NCBI GenBank assembly: GCA_036872755.1
Contig: JAVHNS010000001.1
Location: forward strand, 4,030,001-4,094,000
Direction: 5' to 3'
Length of the DNA stretch: 64,000 bases
Source: Orbilia blumenaviensis
Taxonomy: Eukaryota; Ascomycota; Orbiliomycetes; Orbiliales; Orbiliaceae
The notes beneath the pieces are model-generated. The model made no database searches, was not told the DNA's origin, and worked only from the letters and a program-made list of their open reading frames with translations. Shown here piece by piece: positions 10,101 through 22,336 of this stretch (its first letter is position 1; each line of letters starts with the position of its first letter). A program made the position numbers and the translations under genes.

Positions 10101-13100
10101 CTTAGTAGGTCAAATCCCATCAGGTACCGGGGACTCGCAGAACTGGCCGCTTTTTTTCTCTTTGTTCGACCCAAACATCGATATAGCTTGAATCGTACCG
10201 CTATGCTTCTGGGAGGTCGGATTCTGTGCGCCTGGAGCCGAACTCCTACGCGAGAAGAAACGTCATTGTGTCTGATCCCGGAAAAAACAACCAAATCTCG
10301 TCTATTGCCCCTGTTGAAGCGTGGCAGCGGACGGGCAGTTGCACATTATGCGTGTGGTCGTTCGCTCCTGCTGTTCCTGTCCTGGAATTGGGTCATGGCC
10401 CCACCCCTCCGTCGTTTTCCTTTTTTGGGGGCTTTCAATAGCTGGCAGCTTGTGTGCATGCAGGAAACGGAACGAATAGGCGACTGAGCTGAGGAACTGA
10501 TCCGAGTATGCACCAGATCTCTGAACAAACGGACTTCGGGCTTGTCACCCCTGCAGTAGGGTTTCATTTGAACCAAAGGAAGAAGCTAAAAGCATTATGA
10601 GAAAGAGCGAGACAACTGTGTGAACTTACCGAGGTTCGGACCAAGTTTCCTTTTGGTGATAAGAAGCGTAAGCGCTTAGGTTAAGAACGGACCAGCGGTT
10701 AGCTTGGAGTGGCGATTCTCTCAAAAAGAAAATGGATAAACGGCAATATGAGGTTCGGACTATTGAAGGTTGCAGAAACTACCGCTATCCGACAATGTTG
10801 TGGCTTTCCTATCCAACAAATTAGCACACCCGCGGTTTCTCGCTCCACTTGTTGTATCGATCGGTCGATTTGAAATTATGATTAAAAATAAAAAATAAAA
10901 AACATAAACCCCCGGGAAGTTATCTTGGAGGAATGCGTGATAAATCGGGTAGAAGAAAAAAGAGGGAAGGGAATCGGCAGATAAAAGAGACGACGGAACA
11001 GTTGGGTTTTAATCAAGACCAGGTCACAGAAACACAAATTGGTTCGAAACGAGGCCGCGACACCTGAATACCAACAAGCTATATGTTTCCGGATAGCAGG
11101 TTAATCGATTGCTGTGACAAGCCAACATAACCCGATGTCGCCAGTCGTTGCCTTAATTTTCCGACCTAGGGAAAGGCAACCAAGCACACTCTGAGGTATA
11201 ACCGTAGACAGGAGCCGTCCTTGTGCAATGGAAAACGGGCACAAGTCTTCTAGAAACCGACACACCCACTAAGATCCTTCGAATAAAAGGAAGCAAACAG
11301 GACTACAGGAGTACAGCATGCTTGCTAAAGCAAGACCCTGGCACTGGAGTGAATTGGAGGGAAGGGTATAACAGAAAAAACTTCAACCACTAAGGGGAGG
11401 GATCGGAGCGATATGGCAAGACCGGATGTCAAGAGACCCTCGCCAACAAAACTCAGCGGGTAGTTGCAGAAACGGGTAATGCTTAAGATGCATGGACAGC
11501 TCTTAGTGGCTGGGGATGTTGTATTTCGCATGACGATTGCTTCTTACTTACAAGGTAGATTGATGTCTGTCGTTAACACCTTCGATGGTCTGTGTAACAC
11601 CAGAGGCACAGCGTCTGTTTGCTTAAGTGTCTGCCAGCTGTTGAAATTCGCACAGGATCCTTCTTGTTGGCTGATATATTTGCGCTAGAGTCGTTATGGT
11701 CGGGGGGGATCCGGTCGAACTCTAACCCTCGAGACTGTCTGGCAAATATGTAGAGAAACTAAATCGCAAAACCTGGGATTCCTGGAACTTCAAGTATTGC
11801 AAAGTGATAGTACTTTTGATGTTGTTGGAAAAAAATATGTCGTTCAACCATAGAAACAAAATCTAACCGTGGTAGATGTTGAACTTTTCTTAAGGATTTA
11901 CTGGAAGGAGAAAAAATTAAGATAGAAAAGAAGAAGCCACTTATCCCGAATCTCCTGGGCGAAGGTAGATGGTTGGATCAATTGTGAGTCGAGCCTTACG
12001 ATAGATTTCCTTTTTGCGGAGGAAAAAATAAAGGGGGCAGTTAGACTAAGGGTTAATGCTCCTCCTACGATGGCGAATGTGTCTGAAGGATTCTCAACCT
12101 GTGTTTTAGAGAACAGGAACTCGAAGACCAGAGGTCTGAATAGATGATGATGTTGGGGGAAAGAATCGAATCGAAGGCGAAGGAGAGGAGACAATCGAGA
12201 TGAGGAGAACAACCTTGCAATATGCAATTGGAGGGTTCGAGGCAAATGCGGGACACCGGAAAAATAGCTTGCTGTTTAAATTCCCTATAAAATCTTTTTG
12301 AGACTGTCGACAAAGTGGCGGTCTGTCAGGCCCTTGTTAAGCGTTCGAATCCCGCAAGCTAGGGTATTAGCGTCAGATGCCGGGGAATTGATGAGAGGGC
12401 AGGTTGCGAAGCCGAACGAGATATGCGGCTGCGTCTTATTGGGTTTTCGTTAAACTGGGGTAGTTGGGGGTGTATGTTCAGGATTGTCCCTCGTTTCTTT
12501 GATCTTGGACCAGCAACTTGACCAAAGGTTTTCCCAGTACTAGCGGGCGAGTACTTGCAGTGAGTGTTTAGAGGCAGGAGAGACAAGACAACAAGGCGGC
12601 CTGGAATTAATATTTGTTTTCTGGTCCAGGGCCTCTGATAAATTATACCAAAACGGCGAATTGTATTTCTGGATCGAATGGCTGGAACGATAGATCACCA
12701 GGCGCATCACCCACAGAAGCTAAGCTGAAACTGGAGGATGCCTATTGAAGGTCGCTTCACAGGTTCGATGCAGGAACAGGAAGGGCTTTGCAGGAAGCTA
12801 AACCAGAGCGAGGATTGACCGAAATGCCCCAAGCCCAGCCGTGACCTACTTACTCGAGTACTCGCCTAACCAAGACAGTGGCTTTCGCGGAAAACTGAAG
12901 GCTTCAAGCGTTCGAGGAACTTTTTTTTATATATGTTGGGCGAAAGAGGAAAGTCGTGAAGCTTTTGGGAAGTTGAAGTGTTGCAAATTGGAGTTTTAAT
13001 TAGTTCAAATGGATTCAGCCAGTGCACAGTCACTAGACTAGTCAATGGTCACTAGGGACAAGATCCATGCATGCATCGATACCAAGCTCAATTAACCTTG

Positions 13101-13248
13101 GGACAGGAAATGCGGTGGATCCACCAAGTACGGTTTTCAGGAACAAGAACGATGTGCTGGAACCTCGTATTACGGCGCTGGTATCTCCTATCGACGATAA
13201 ACTCTCAAACTGGTACGTAGAAATATATCGTTGGATATCCGGATGTAT

Positions 13249-13278
13249 GTACCAAGTACCAAGTACCAAAGTACCTAG
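13249..13278 (+). repeat. short tandem repeat with unit AAGTACC
   Basis: Three to four tandem copies of a 7-8 bp unit (GTACCA/AGTACC), ending in the palindrome-like AAGTACCTAG. Related AAGTACCTA words recur outside genes near 13293, 52468 and 53053. Confidence 0.6.
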
Positions 13279-16200
13279 TGTCTAAGGAAGTAAGTACCTA
13301 CCGACCCTTCAAAATTCTTCAAGACGAATTAACGATTAATCTCGACCGGAGCAATTAATCTTGTGCATCCCTAGTATACCTGAGGACTGGCGCACCACCA
13401 TCGGCTTGGGTTAGCAGTTTTCGTAAACATCTTGGGTCTTGGGGGTGGTCGGAGACTATTTTCAGTGGCTGACAGGCCAACATTGGCACCACTGGTGATT
13501 CCGTTCTGCAATGCATCATCAGAAGCTTCGGTATTACCTTTCGTCGTATACCTATTTTAGAAATACACGGAATTACGGAACGGGTCCGTTTCATAGACTT
13601 GTTCCTCTCACTAACGTTACAGGAAAACTTCCTACCATTGTTGGATGTGGACTCGAACTCAAGAATACATTCATAGTACGCTCTAGAGAATTGAACCCCA
13701 GCCTTGTAAACTAACGAGAACTGGAACCCCGGGGCCCTGTACGTGTATACGCAATGACACCCAGCAGACTGGCCTAGCCTGTGCTTTTACCAGAGAATGT
13801 TCCCTTTTCCATTCGACTTTCTAGAATTGCAACCCACAGTCTCACGGCTAATCACCCAGTCCATCTCGAAGGATCGAAAATTTACATTTGGGGGTCACCC
13901 ACGATAAACATCAAAGCTACATGCACCTAGATTACAATTGAAGCTAAAACCTGGATGATATTCCCATCATCCAACCGAAAGAACAATCAATCAATATTTC
14001 CATCTGAGACCTCTCATCTTCCAGCCCTTAGCAAACCATGCAGGGGGACCCCTTTCACAGTTGGCTCTTGATATCGCTCGTCTTCTATCTTCCAATCCCT
14101 GTTCTTCTCGAACGAATCAAACGTTAAACGGCACGGGAGACGTGCCCAAACCTGCAGGTGTGAGCATATATCCTTGCCAATCATGCAGAAAAAGGAATGC
14201 TTCCAGAAGGCAAATAGAAGCCTTCTTTGCCGGTAAGACAAGTCGTGCAAGAAGTCACCAATGTTTGGATTCGGTTCTGCTTAACAAGTCAGGAAGCAAA
14301 ACGTATCAATCACGGTACGAAAATTATCCCAACAGTTGGTTCCAAATTAAGCAACATCAGGTGTGGACTTTTTTGTTTTTATTTTTATATTTTTATTATT
14401 CCCTTTCTTTCCCACGTTTCCCCCCTTTTTATTCAGTCGCTTGTTGGTTCCATCAACAGCTGCACACGTACAGTGACCTGTACATGTACCTCCTAGAGAA
14501 ATTCGAACAGGTCTGGCACCCGCAGGGCACTAAACGACCTGTCAGAACAGCAAAGCTGCAGACTTTGCACCTGTGCTGGACAAGGGTAACAGGTGTGGAG
14601 GTCAGCTCTTCATGTTTCGAGAAGAGACCGGATAAACCTCCCCTGTCGCTCTCGCTGGACAGAACCCCCCAAAATGCCCTCAACAAATTAAATTCTGTTA
14701 TTGAGAGCACATAGACAACTTATACGGGAATCCAAGGCGGGGCGCATCCAATATTCCCTCATCTACAATGCCCAAATTTACTGAAACGGCAGAGGTGGGT
14801 CGTCCCTTAGTTAGCGGGCTGTGTTAAAAGTCATGCAAGGAACGAACTTTCTGGTAGTTGGGAGCTCAGATCAATTCGAGCCTGGCTGCCCCGCTTAGGC
14901 GAGGGCTAATTCTCATGAGAAATTTCGGTTCGGGCTTCACGAGACTCTAACCTTACTTTCCATGCGAACGAGAAATTTTGGTCTCCTGTCAGCAATCGGT
15001 CCGCAGCCGAGGCATAAACGACCTCCCCGAGTAAATGTCGCACATTACCTCATTGAAAGTATAGAACACGAGGAGTGGATATTGTTATGTAGACTCGGAT
15101 TAATTGGATAATGTTAATCGAGCTAATCCATTGAAGCTCAGGAACAGAATCCAGCCACCTGCGTATGCGCTCCAAATGCACTGACATACACCACCAGCTT
15201 TTGGCTATCAGACTCCACCCTCAAGGTTCTCCCGGAACAGATAATGGCGGTTTCCGAGCCAATTTGCACGAAGAGGGCAGGGACACACGCAGCCGACATG
15301 TTTCGTAATAGTAAGGAGCTTTTCCAAAGTCATGCGATGTTTCATGTCGAATAGATTGCCGTGGTTTCCGAAAAGGCAGTTAGAGAAAATATGTCCTAGC
15401 TTTTTGCGTACCTTGATCAGGCTATCGCATCATCGGTTGTGCCACGTGCCGCTTTTTTCCTCGATAGTGAAAGCCTTGTTCCTGAGTCGCTTCGACGATA
15501 TGATATCAAGACACACACAGCTATCGTCGACAATGCTCTGTTAGGTTGGTGCCCGAGTCGAGCCAAAGACAATCAAAGGACCGATTTATCGCCCCAATTG
15601 ATTAAAATGTCTTAACTTACGTCTGTCCAATCACGATGTCTTTGACAACATGCTTCGTCGACGCCGTTGTGGTTGCACAGAATACGAAACCGCATTTATT
15701 TACCGCATTCGGGAAGACACATGAGGCTGAACGCACCGAACTAGGAAACCTTCTGGAAAACCACAATGGAAATCAAGGGGTGGGTGGCGCGAAACCCTAT
15801 TGAACAAGGGATATCCGTGCCTTCTAGAAGGTTTCCATGAGCGAATCGAACTAGAAAAAAAGAAACCTTTAACCAGGAGCCGAGGGGAGGAAGCGGGCAC
15901 CATTTTCAATTAGGCTCCCAGCATTTTGCCTATGTGCAGCAGAATCAGGTCTGTTCTCCGTCCCCACCAGGTACCGTATTTTCGGATGTGTGGAAGCACT
16001 TGGCAGGTGTTCTGGAAAAAAGATTTGAATGCAAGGTATGAGGGCGATCGACAAAGTCCCAGATCCTTTCGTATCATGAATACTGGTCAGAGTTGGGATT
16101 TGTTGGCCAATTGGCAAGAACTAATGAAGTCATTACGAGATACATTCCAGGCTAGTCCTGCGGGAAAAGACGCTTGGGCTTCGGTACATGTTGTCGATCT

Positions 16201-18134
16201 CAAGCCTCAAAGAAATGGTTTAGCCATCGCGAAGCGACAAGAATAAGCTGCACTAGATTCGGCTGCCTCTCTCGTTTGAAGTTATGCAATATTTATCAGG
16301 GTGTCACACCTGTATCATAAGCTGGCTGCTCCAACAGCAACCTGGGTGGGCGTCGATAGTACCCTATCAATAGGAGTTCGCCGACTATTGGCGTTTACTA
16401 GGCTGACCATCCAACTTCTTGATTCACCATAGCCAATCTCAGCGAGTAGGCCTAAGACTGCCACAACAGCGTCCGCATGACATAAACGCCTCTTACGACT
16501 CGTAAGATAACTACGTTTCGCGAAGGAGTGTTTTCTGTTGGCATGCATACACAGGACTATCGATTCCCATCGAGCGGTCACATGCGCATGATCGAAAAGG
16601 CTAAGAATTACTTAAGTGCTTATCTGATGCGGTTCTTGCGACGGGACTAGTCGAAATCAAGCAGCTCGTTTATTGCCACATGAATCTCGAATCGAAAGAC
16701 CTTCGACCCGATATTACCAGTGAACTTAAGTTGAATTGCTATACATGTCTTAACTACTCTAAAAATAATCCCAGGTACCGATACTCATATCAGCCGTGCC
16801 GACTCCGGGGTTGGTGCCAAAGAGGAAATTTGTCTGCGTTATCGAAATTGGAAAGTGTTATTGCATTGCGCAATCGCGGCGTCTTTTTTTCTCTCTTATG
16901 GAGTTCTGAATGGAATGGCACGAGGGATATTGCAAAGATATTTCACAAGTCATAAAATTTTTTCTCTTTCTTTCAACGAATAATCTTTCTGATCCAAGTC
17001 CAAATGCACATGTCCAAGTATGTAATAGTGGATTGTGTTAAGGAACTTCGGAAACTTTTTCCTGCACCATGTCGAATGCAATCGATCCATGAGAGGGTTT
17101 CTTTCCGGAGATAGGGTTACACCCATACAGTCGACGCACATGCAATCTGCACGTCTGGTATATTCTTCGTGGAACAAAAAAACTAGCCCAATCAGTTTAC
17201 TTAGTAGTCGAGATATTTCTCCAGGGATATGGATTGTAAAGAGCTTTAGATTCTGGCTTGGCTCTTAATTTTGGCTTCTAATCCGGCATCGCAGGGAACA
17301 GCTTGTGTTTGCGTTCCGCGACCGTATTTTAGCATTCCGTGCCCTCTCCATTTGCAATTTCAGGTCTAATGTATAACGTTATTGTCTGGACCGTTCATTA
17401 TGAAATCTTGAAAAAAAAAAAAAAAAAATACTACCCCGTACTGATGTACTAGGTGCCCCGGCTGAATTTTGGGTCTTGCCGCAATTCATAGCAAAGAGGT
17501 GGTTTTCTGCCGTCACCGTGACACTACTATAATATTACGTATGTAGAGGAACGATATCCTAGAGCTCTATAGGAGCCCCATTTATACACAGGGCTCGCAA
17601 AAGTGTAAACCGGGTTAATGGGCACCTCCATTTATATTTAAAAGAGATCAGCCGTCGTAATTAATGTCGAAATCAGCCACATATGCACATAATCAGAGCA
17701 AGCCAAGAGTGTGGGATATTTCGTCAAAATGTGGGTTTCTGGCAGGACTGAATCTTCCACCAACCGGAGCACACTGTCACCGCTGGCCTAGCGTCAGTCG
17801 ACACCAAAACCCAATGGAATATGCATCCTTCGAATTCCCACACCGCGAAATTCTGGGACCATGGAAAAGAATCTGGAAAACTTGGAAGCGGGGAATTAGC
17901 TCTTTCGGTTCTAAGCAGTTATCTTAGACCCTTCTGACTGCATCTCGTCCCGCTTTTGAGGCGAGTTACCTTGGTATCGTGTACATGATCTCCGTGGGGC
18001 GTAAGCTTCTAGAAGGTGGACAGGGTGCCACAAGCTGCAGACATGATATTAACAACGCTTGCATCCCAATATTTGCGACGCAAAGGAAACCCCGACTGTT
18101 GCGTAGCGCCACTACTACCTAATTACCTACTATG

Positions 18135-18154
18135 CTATACTATACTATACTATA
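18135..18154 (+). repeat. pentanucleotide repeat (CTATA)4
   Basis: Four tandem CTATA units inside the gene-poor interval. Confidence 0.8.
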
Positions 18155-19662
18155 ATCAAATATTTTGGATTTCTCCTATCACCCCTCTTTCTAAATGAAA
18201 TATTATAAAAATGCACGCAACTCCGTACTTTCACAATGCCAACCACAGGCTGATGTCGAAGATACAACATACCGAGCGGAGATATTACCATAAATTCACG
18301 TAGTGGGCCCATATAGCCATTCTTTTTTATACCGTCCCAATCTGCTATGATGTTTGGCTTGTTTAAAATACAAGCGATAGACGTAAGCTCATTGGTATAA
18401 TCTGTCGTAATATTCGGATGCCCATCACTTTTTCTCCAGACGGTTATGCAGCCCAGAAGGCATCGTCGGAAAACCATACAAAACCGTTCCGGTTTGTCAT
18501 GCTTGGATCAGCAGATACAGAAATAATAAAGAGTTATCGCTGATAATTAACTTTTGCACTATACCGTTTTGTGCATATAGGCATTAGCCCTGAGTAAAAT
18601 TGAGGGACACGAAATCAAAAAATCAATTTAGCCATCTGTTACCAGTTTTATAATCAATAGTGATAACTTCGCTATAGACAGGGTGCGCACGGACACTACC
18701 ACCTTACGAATTATCGTGAGTGACATCTTACATGTAGACTTTACACAACCGAGTTAATGCCTCGGTGTGTATATATCCGAACGTGTGCGTGCCTGTACGG
18801 ATACTATATAGGTACTCGCGTCCAGGTGGACCCTCTATCCGAAGGACAGGCGAATCATACTGGCATTCCTTTTTTTCCTGTAGTCTTCGTCTGTTGTATT
18901 TCCCGGAAATATATCCTAGTTAGCCCTTTATATATATAAATATACTAAGGATATCGGTGTAATATTTCTAGGAGGCCCTAAGTATGATACTGCTCAATAT
19001 ATGTCCATCAAGGCAAAGCTTGAATAAATATGCCTGCTTATGATCAGTATCCATGGAATCTCCGCCGCTAAAAAGCATTGACCAACTGCTAAAAGGGCCG
19101 ACGGCATCAACCTACGCTCATTCGGGCCGAAATTCGTTTGGAATGAAACGAAATTCTCTTCAAAGCCAGGCGATCCCTTGATCAATTGAACGAGGTCACC
19201 TGCTTGTAAGCCCCCCATTCACGGCGCTAGAAGGACGTTTCTTCATTCTAGAAGTGATTTTGGTCAATCTGAATTTATCCGACGCAGCGAATCGGATTCT
19301 TTGCAAGTTTGTGCCAGGATTTGCAACCTTGGATCATGCGAGACAAACTACTAAGTGGCCAGAAGCAAATAACAAAAAAAACCTTGAAACCGCATTTCGC
19401 GGGATGTTGTGCTGGTTGAGGATTCGTAAATTTCCCTCGAGTTGGCCAATAGGGCCAAATGATACGTTCATGGCTAACACAATTTTGGGATAATTCGTAG
19501 GAAACGACCTGGAAATGGCACTGCCACTCGGGAGATATCAGGAAAGATATTCCTCTAATTTATTTAGCTTGGAGGACGCCAACTTCGGATGGTGTATGCA
19601 CAAGTCCGCGGCCCTGGTGATTCGTATCCTTCACCTGTCAGAGCGAAGCGCCAAATCGTTGA

Positions 19663-21995
19663 CTAACCGTCCAGTAGGACTCTGGTCCAGTCGAACTTCT
19701 TCCAAAGTTTTCGGAACTCGTCTTCCCTTCGGTCCTTTCCTTTGCTCCATCTCCCCTGTTTCTTGATCACATCGGGTTCGCAATCCAGCATCCCTCCGAT
19801 AATCTCTCGGGCGAATAAGTCGCCTTTTGGCCACTTGTTCTCATTTTCAACAATATGTCCCATGCCTCCATCGATTTCGAACCATACGTGGAAATACGGC
19901 GCTTCCTTCACCATTGATCTTCGGAAAGCTTGCTTTCCTAAAGTTTTCCGAGATAGCGATGCAGTATCAATAATCTTTTTATGTTGAGACCACTCCTCAT
20001 CACTGGCAAGAAAAGCCTCCTACAACAGCATTAGTGAATAGAGTTGGCTTGTGATCTTTATGGAATATCACTTGCCTTGAAAAAAGCTGGGGCCAGTTCA
20101 CCCTGTTCGAGAGGAAGAGGGATGGCCTCTATAGCAGCATGTCTTTTCCGGTGCGGGGCTGCTGCATTTTCGTAGAATATGACATCCTGGCCTCTATCAT
20201 GATACATCCTAATGAGACATTTCATAAAGTTCTGCCCAACAGGTCAGCGGCAATGTATTAGGTTCTTGTGGTGCAGGTCTTACCCGTATTTCTTCCCACT
20301 CATCGTCATCGCACTCAAGGGTATTGGTGCGGTGCTGTATTGGAACGATGGTCGCGCCTCCTGGCGATAACTCTGGTTCAGTGGGTAGTGTCAGGAACAC
20401 ACGTGTACCAAGCGATATGACTGGCGCAATTGGTTGTCTATTCTCTTGTGAACATAGGGGACAGCTATCCAAGATACGCTGCTGACGTTTAAAGTCGTTG
20501 ATTGCCATATTTTTGATATCAATTTCGCTTTTTTGGATACGGCTCGCGAGCTTCGTCGCATTCTCATCCATGTATTCGAGATCATCCTACGCTGAAGCGT
20601 TAGTAATATGGTCGTGATGGAGAAGCCTCTGAATATACATACGTCAAACTTAACATCTTTCGCTATCCTTTCAGCAGCAATGCGGCCCTCATTCGTGTGT
20701 CCCCGTGTCCTTTTCTCCTCTCTCACCATGTCATCTAATGTGATATCATCATTCGCCTCCATCTTGCCTTTTCTTCTGCCGCTAGTAATCTCCTTGGCCT
20801 CGCTGCTCTTACCCCCACCAGCAAGCAGCCGCGAGTCCATTGCAGACAATACCACTATCTCCGGCTCTTTCTGGTTGGCGAATGCGGCAAGGGCCAGGTT
20901 GTATTCTGCCTCAAGCTCTGCGGCCTTTGAATCCCCACGCAGCTGCGCCTTGAGCAAGCTGGCCCGCAGCTTGTTCAGGGCCGACTGGTCGATAATTTTG
21001 GTGACACTGGGCACTGGTTGATTTGACGTCTTGATAACCTGCGGCAATCTTGGCGATGGACTTCGGGCCCTGGCCTCCTTTATGTTACGCTGTGCGTATA
21101 GGTCCCCAGTGGGCTGTTCTTTATAATCTTTCCAGTCCTTGCCATATGTCTCCCGGCGATCGAGTTCAATTCTTTCTTCCCGAACTTCATCAAAACTCTG
21201 AAGGTCCCCAAAAACTTCGGCACCGACACTATCCACACTACGTTTTTCCTCCTCAGCCCTCGCATAGACATTTTTGAGCTTTCTCATCCGCCATTGGGAA
21301 CCATTATCGCCAAATGTGAAGGAAGGCCCAGTTGACTTCGGAGGCTCATAATCGTCTAACGATATGCCTTCTCGAAGAGACTCATTCAACTCTTTTGAAG
21401 AGACCTTTAGTTGGTAATCCTTGACCGTTTGCTTTGATGTGGTCGATGTATCCTTCGGTTTCTTGATCCCTCTTTGCAAGTATTCGACGTCTATTCCCGA
21501 CTCTTCCATCCACGAATCTCGCTTTAGGGCGGGTGAATCTGATGGCAAATTTGACGCTTGTTCTTGAATGGGGTCTTCGGGAGCTGTCTCCTTTTCTACC
21601 CACATGCCTTCACCCTCTGGCTCCTCGTTCTCCTCGGGTACGTCGTCGGGTTTATCGTCTCTTTTTCGCTTGTCTCGTCGCCGGGAATCATCTTCGTCGC
21701 GATGCGAGTGTCTGGATCGTTTGCTGCTACTGCTATGGTGCCTGTGTCGGTCATGATCGCGATCCCTATCATGCCTTGAAGATGATGAGCGATGGTGATG
21801 CCGGTTTCTATGGTGTCCATCTTCAGAGTCACCTTCACGATGCGACCTGGATTTTTCTCCTGACCGGTCACGGTCCTCATTCTCGCGCCTTCTATGACGT
21901 CGTTCGCTATCTTCGTCTTCGCGTTCGCGGTGTCGTTTTCGGTCATGGTGGTCGCGGTGACGGGAGTCGCCATGTCGACTCGAACTATCTTCCAT
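19663..21995 (-). CDS. cwf19: CWF19-like pre-mRNA splicing factor (Drn1/CWF19L2 family)
   Basis: Exons 21995-20643, 20586-20284, 20231-20076 and 20019-19663 give 722 aa. The first 150 residues are Arg/His/Asp/Ser-rich, as in splicing factors of this family. The C-terminal half carries both CwfJ C-terminal domains: CPLC near residues 493-496 with later QHRTN form the first (HIT-like) domain, and the APYFHVWFEIDGGMGHIVE block marks the second. The family associates with late or intron-lariat spliceosomes and, in yeast Drn1, with the debranching enzyme Dbr1. The start chosen is MEDSSSRHG, 53 codons inside the longest frame, because upstream residues look like translated leader and overlap the divergent promoter. 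Introns 1 and 2 are ordinary GT..AG; intron 3 (20020-20075) is a GC..AG intron with donor AAG/GCAAGT. The nearby GT would give a premature stop. It is divergent from the GPN1 gene. Confidence 0.95.
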
Positions 21996-22336
21996 TATAA
22001 GAATCTTATTGCGGTCTGGAAATTGGTATAATTGAAATTTTGTAGTGATGTGTTTCCCAGTTTGTCCGAACGATGGTGGGTTTGGGTTTAGATTTAGATT
22101 TCGCGGGCCGTGGCGTTTTATGCTCTGGGGAAGTTTCGATGACAAACCTTGCAAGCTTCAAACCATCCCACTTGGCTCTAAGCTTCGAATTCGAACACCA
22201 TCATTCCCACAACATCGAATATCTCACATCATCCGATAATCAATCAAATACCACCACTTCATCGAGAAACTTAGGAGTCCGACCGTACAGACGCAGCTTG
22301 GCTATAGATCTGAGATTTTGTCATTCGAGTTTCAAG
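21996..22336. promoter_or_regulatory. bidirectional promoter region between CWF19 and GPN1
   Basis: The two start codons are 341 bp apart and divergent, so both promoters and leaders share this space. No clear TATA box is visible. Frames crossing it (22045-22239 and the upstream part of 22073-22795) are shadows of leader sequence. Confidence 0.6.

Larger units (their letters stand above)
9985..19662. other. gene-poor interval of about 9.7 kb, nothing recognised
   Basis: No reading frame here exceeds 217 codons, and none shows a recognisable domain, good codon pattern or linkable exons. No transposase, reverse transcriptase, integrase or terminal repeats were recognised by eye. Composition is close to the genes around it, without the extreme AT enrichment or TA-rich look of RIP-mutated repeats. 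It contains T19 at 10019-10037, A18 at 17411-17428, a GTACC repeat at 13249-13278 and a CTATA repeat at 18135-18154. It may be regulatory DNA, an old eroded element, or host to a non-coding transcript. It ends at the 3' end of the CWF19 gene. Confidence 0.5.

Noticed and set aside
12335..12360. tRNA-like T-arm (GCGTTCGAATCCCGC)
   Set aside because: The stem does not pair over five bases and no matching acceptor stem, D-arm or anticodon arm is found upstream.
13640..13665. Reverse-strand T-arm-like GAGTTCGAGTCC
   Set aside because: Flanking bases do not form the stem and no cloverleaf can be drawn.
14061..14714. 217-codon plus-strand ORF, longest in the gene-poor interval
   Set aside because: No domain, mixed composition with a translated AT-rich stretch, and no conserved-looking block; consistent with chance.
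18145..18477. 110-codon minus-strand ORF with a somewhat protein-like look
   Set aside because: No motif recognised, no adjoining exons, and AT-rich surroundings; could be an old remnant but cannot be supported.
9985..19662. Possible transposon or giant mobile element
   Set aside because: No transposase, recombinase, reverse transcriptase or terminal repeats could be recognised by eye; left as an open question rather than called.
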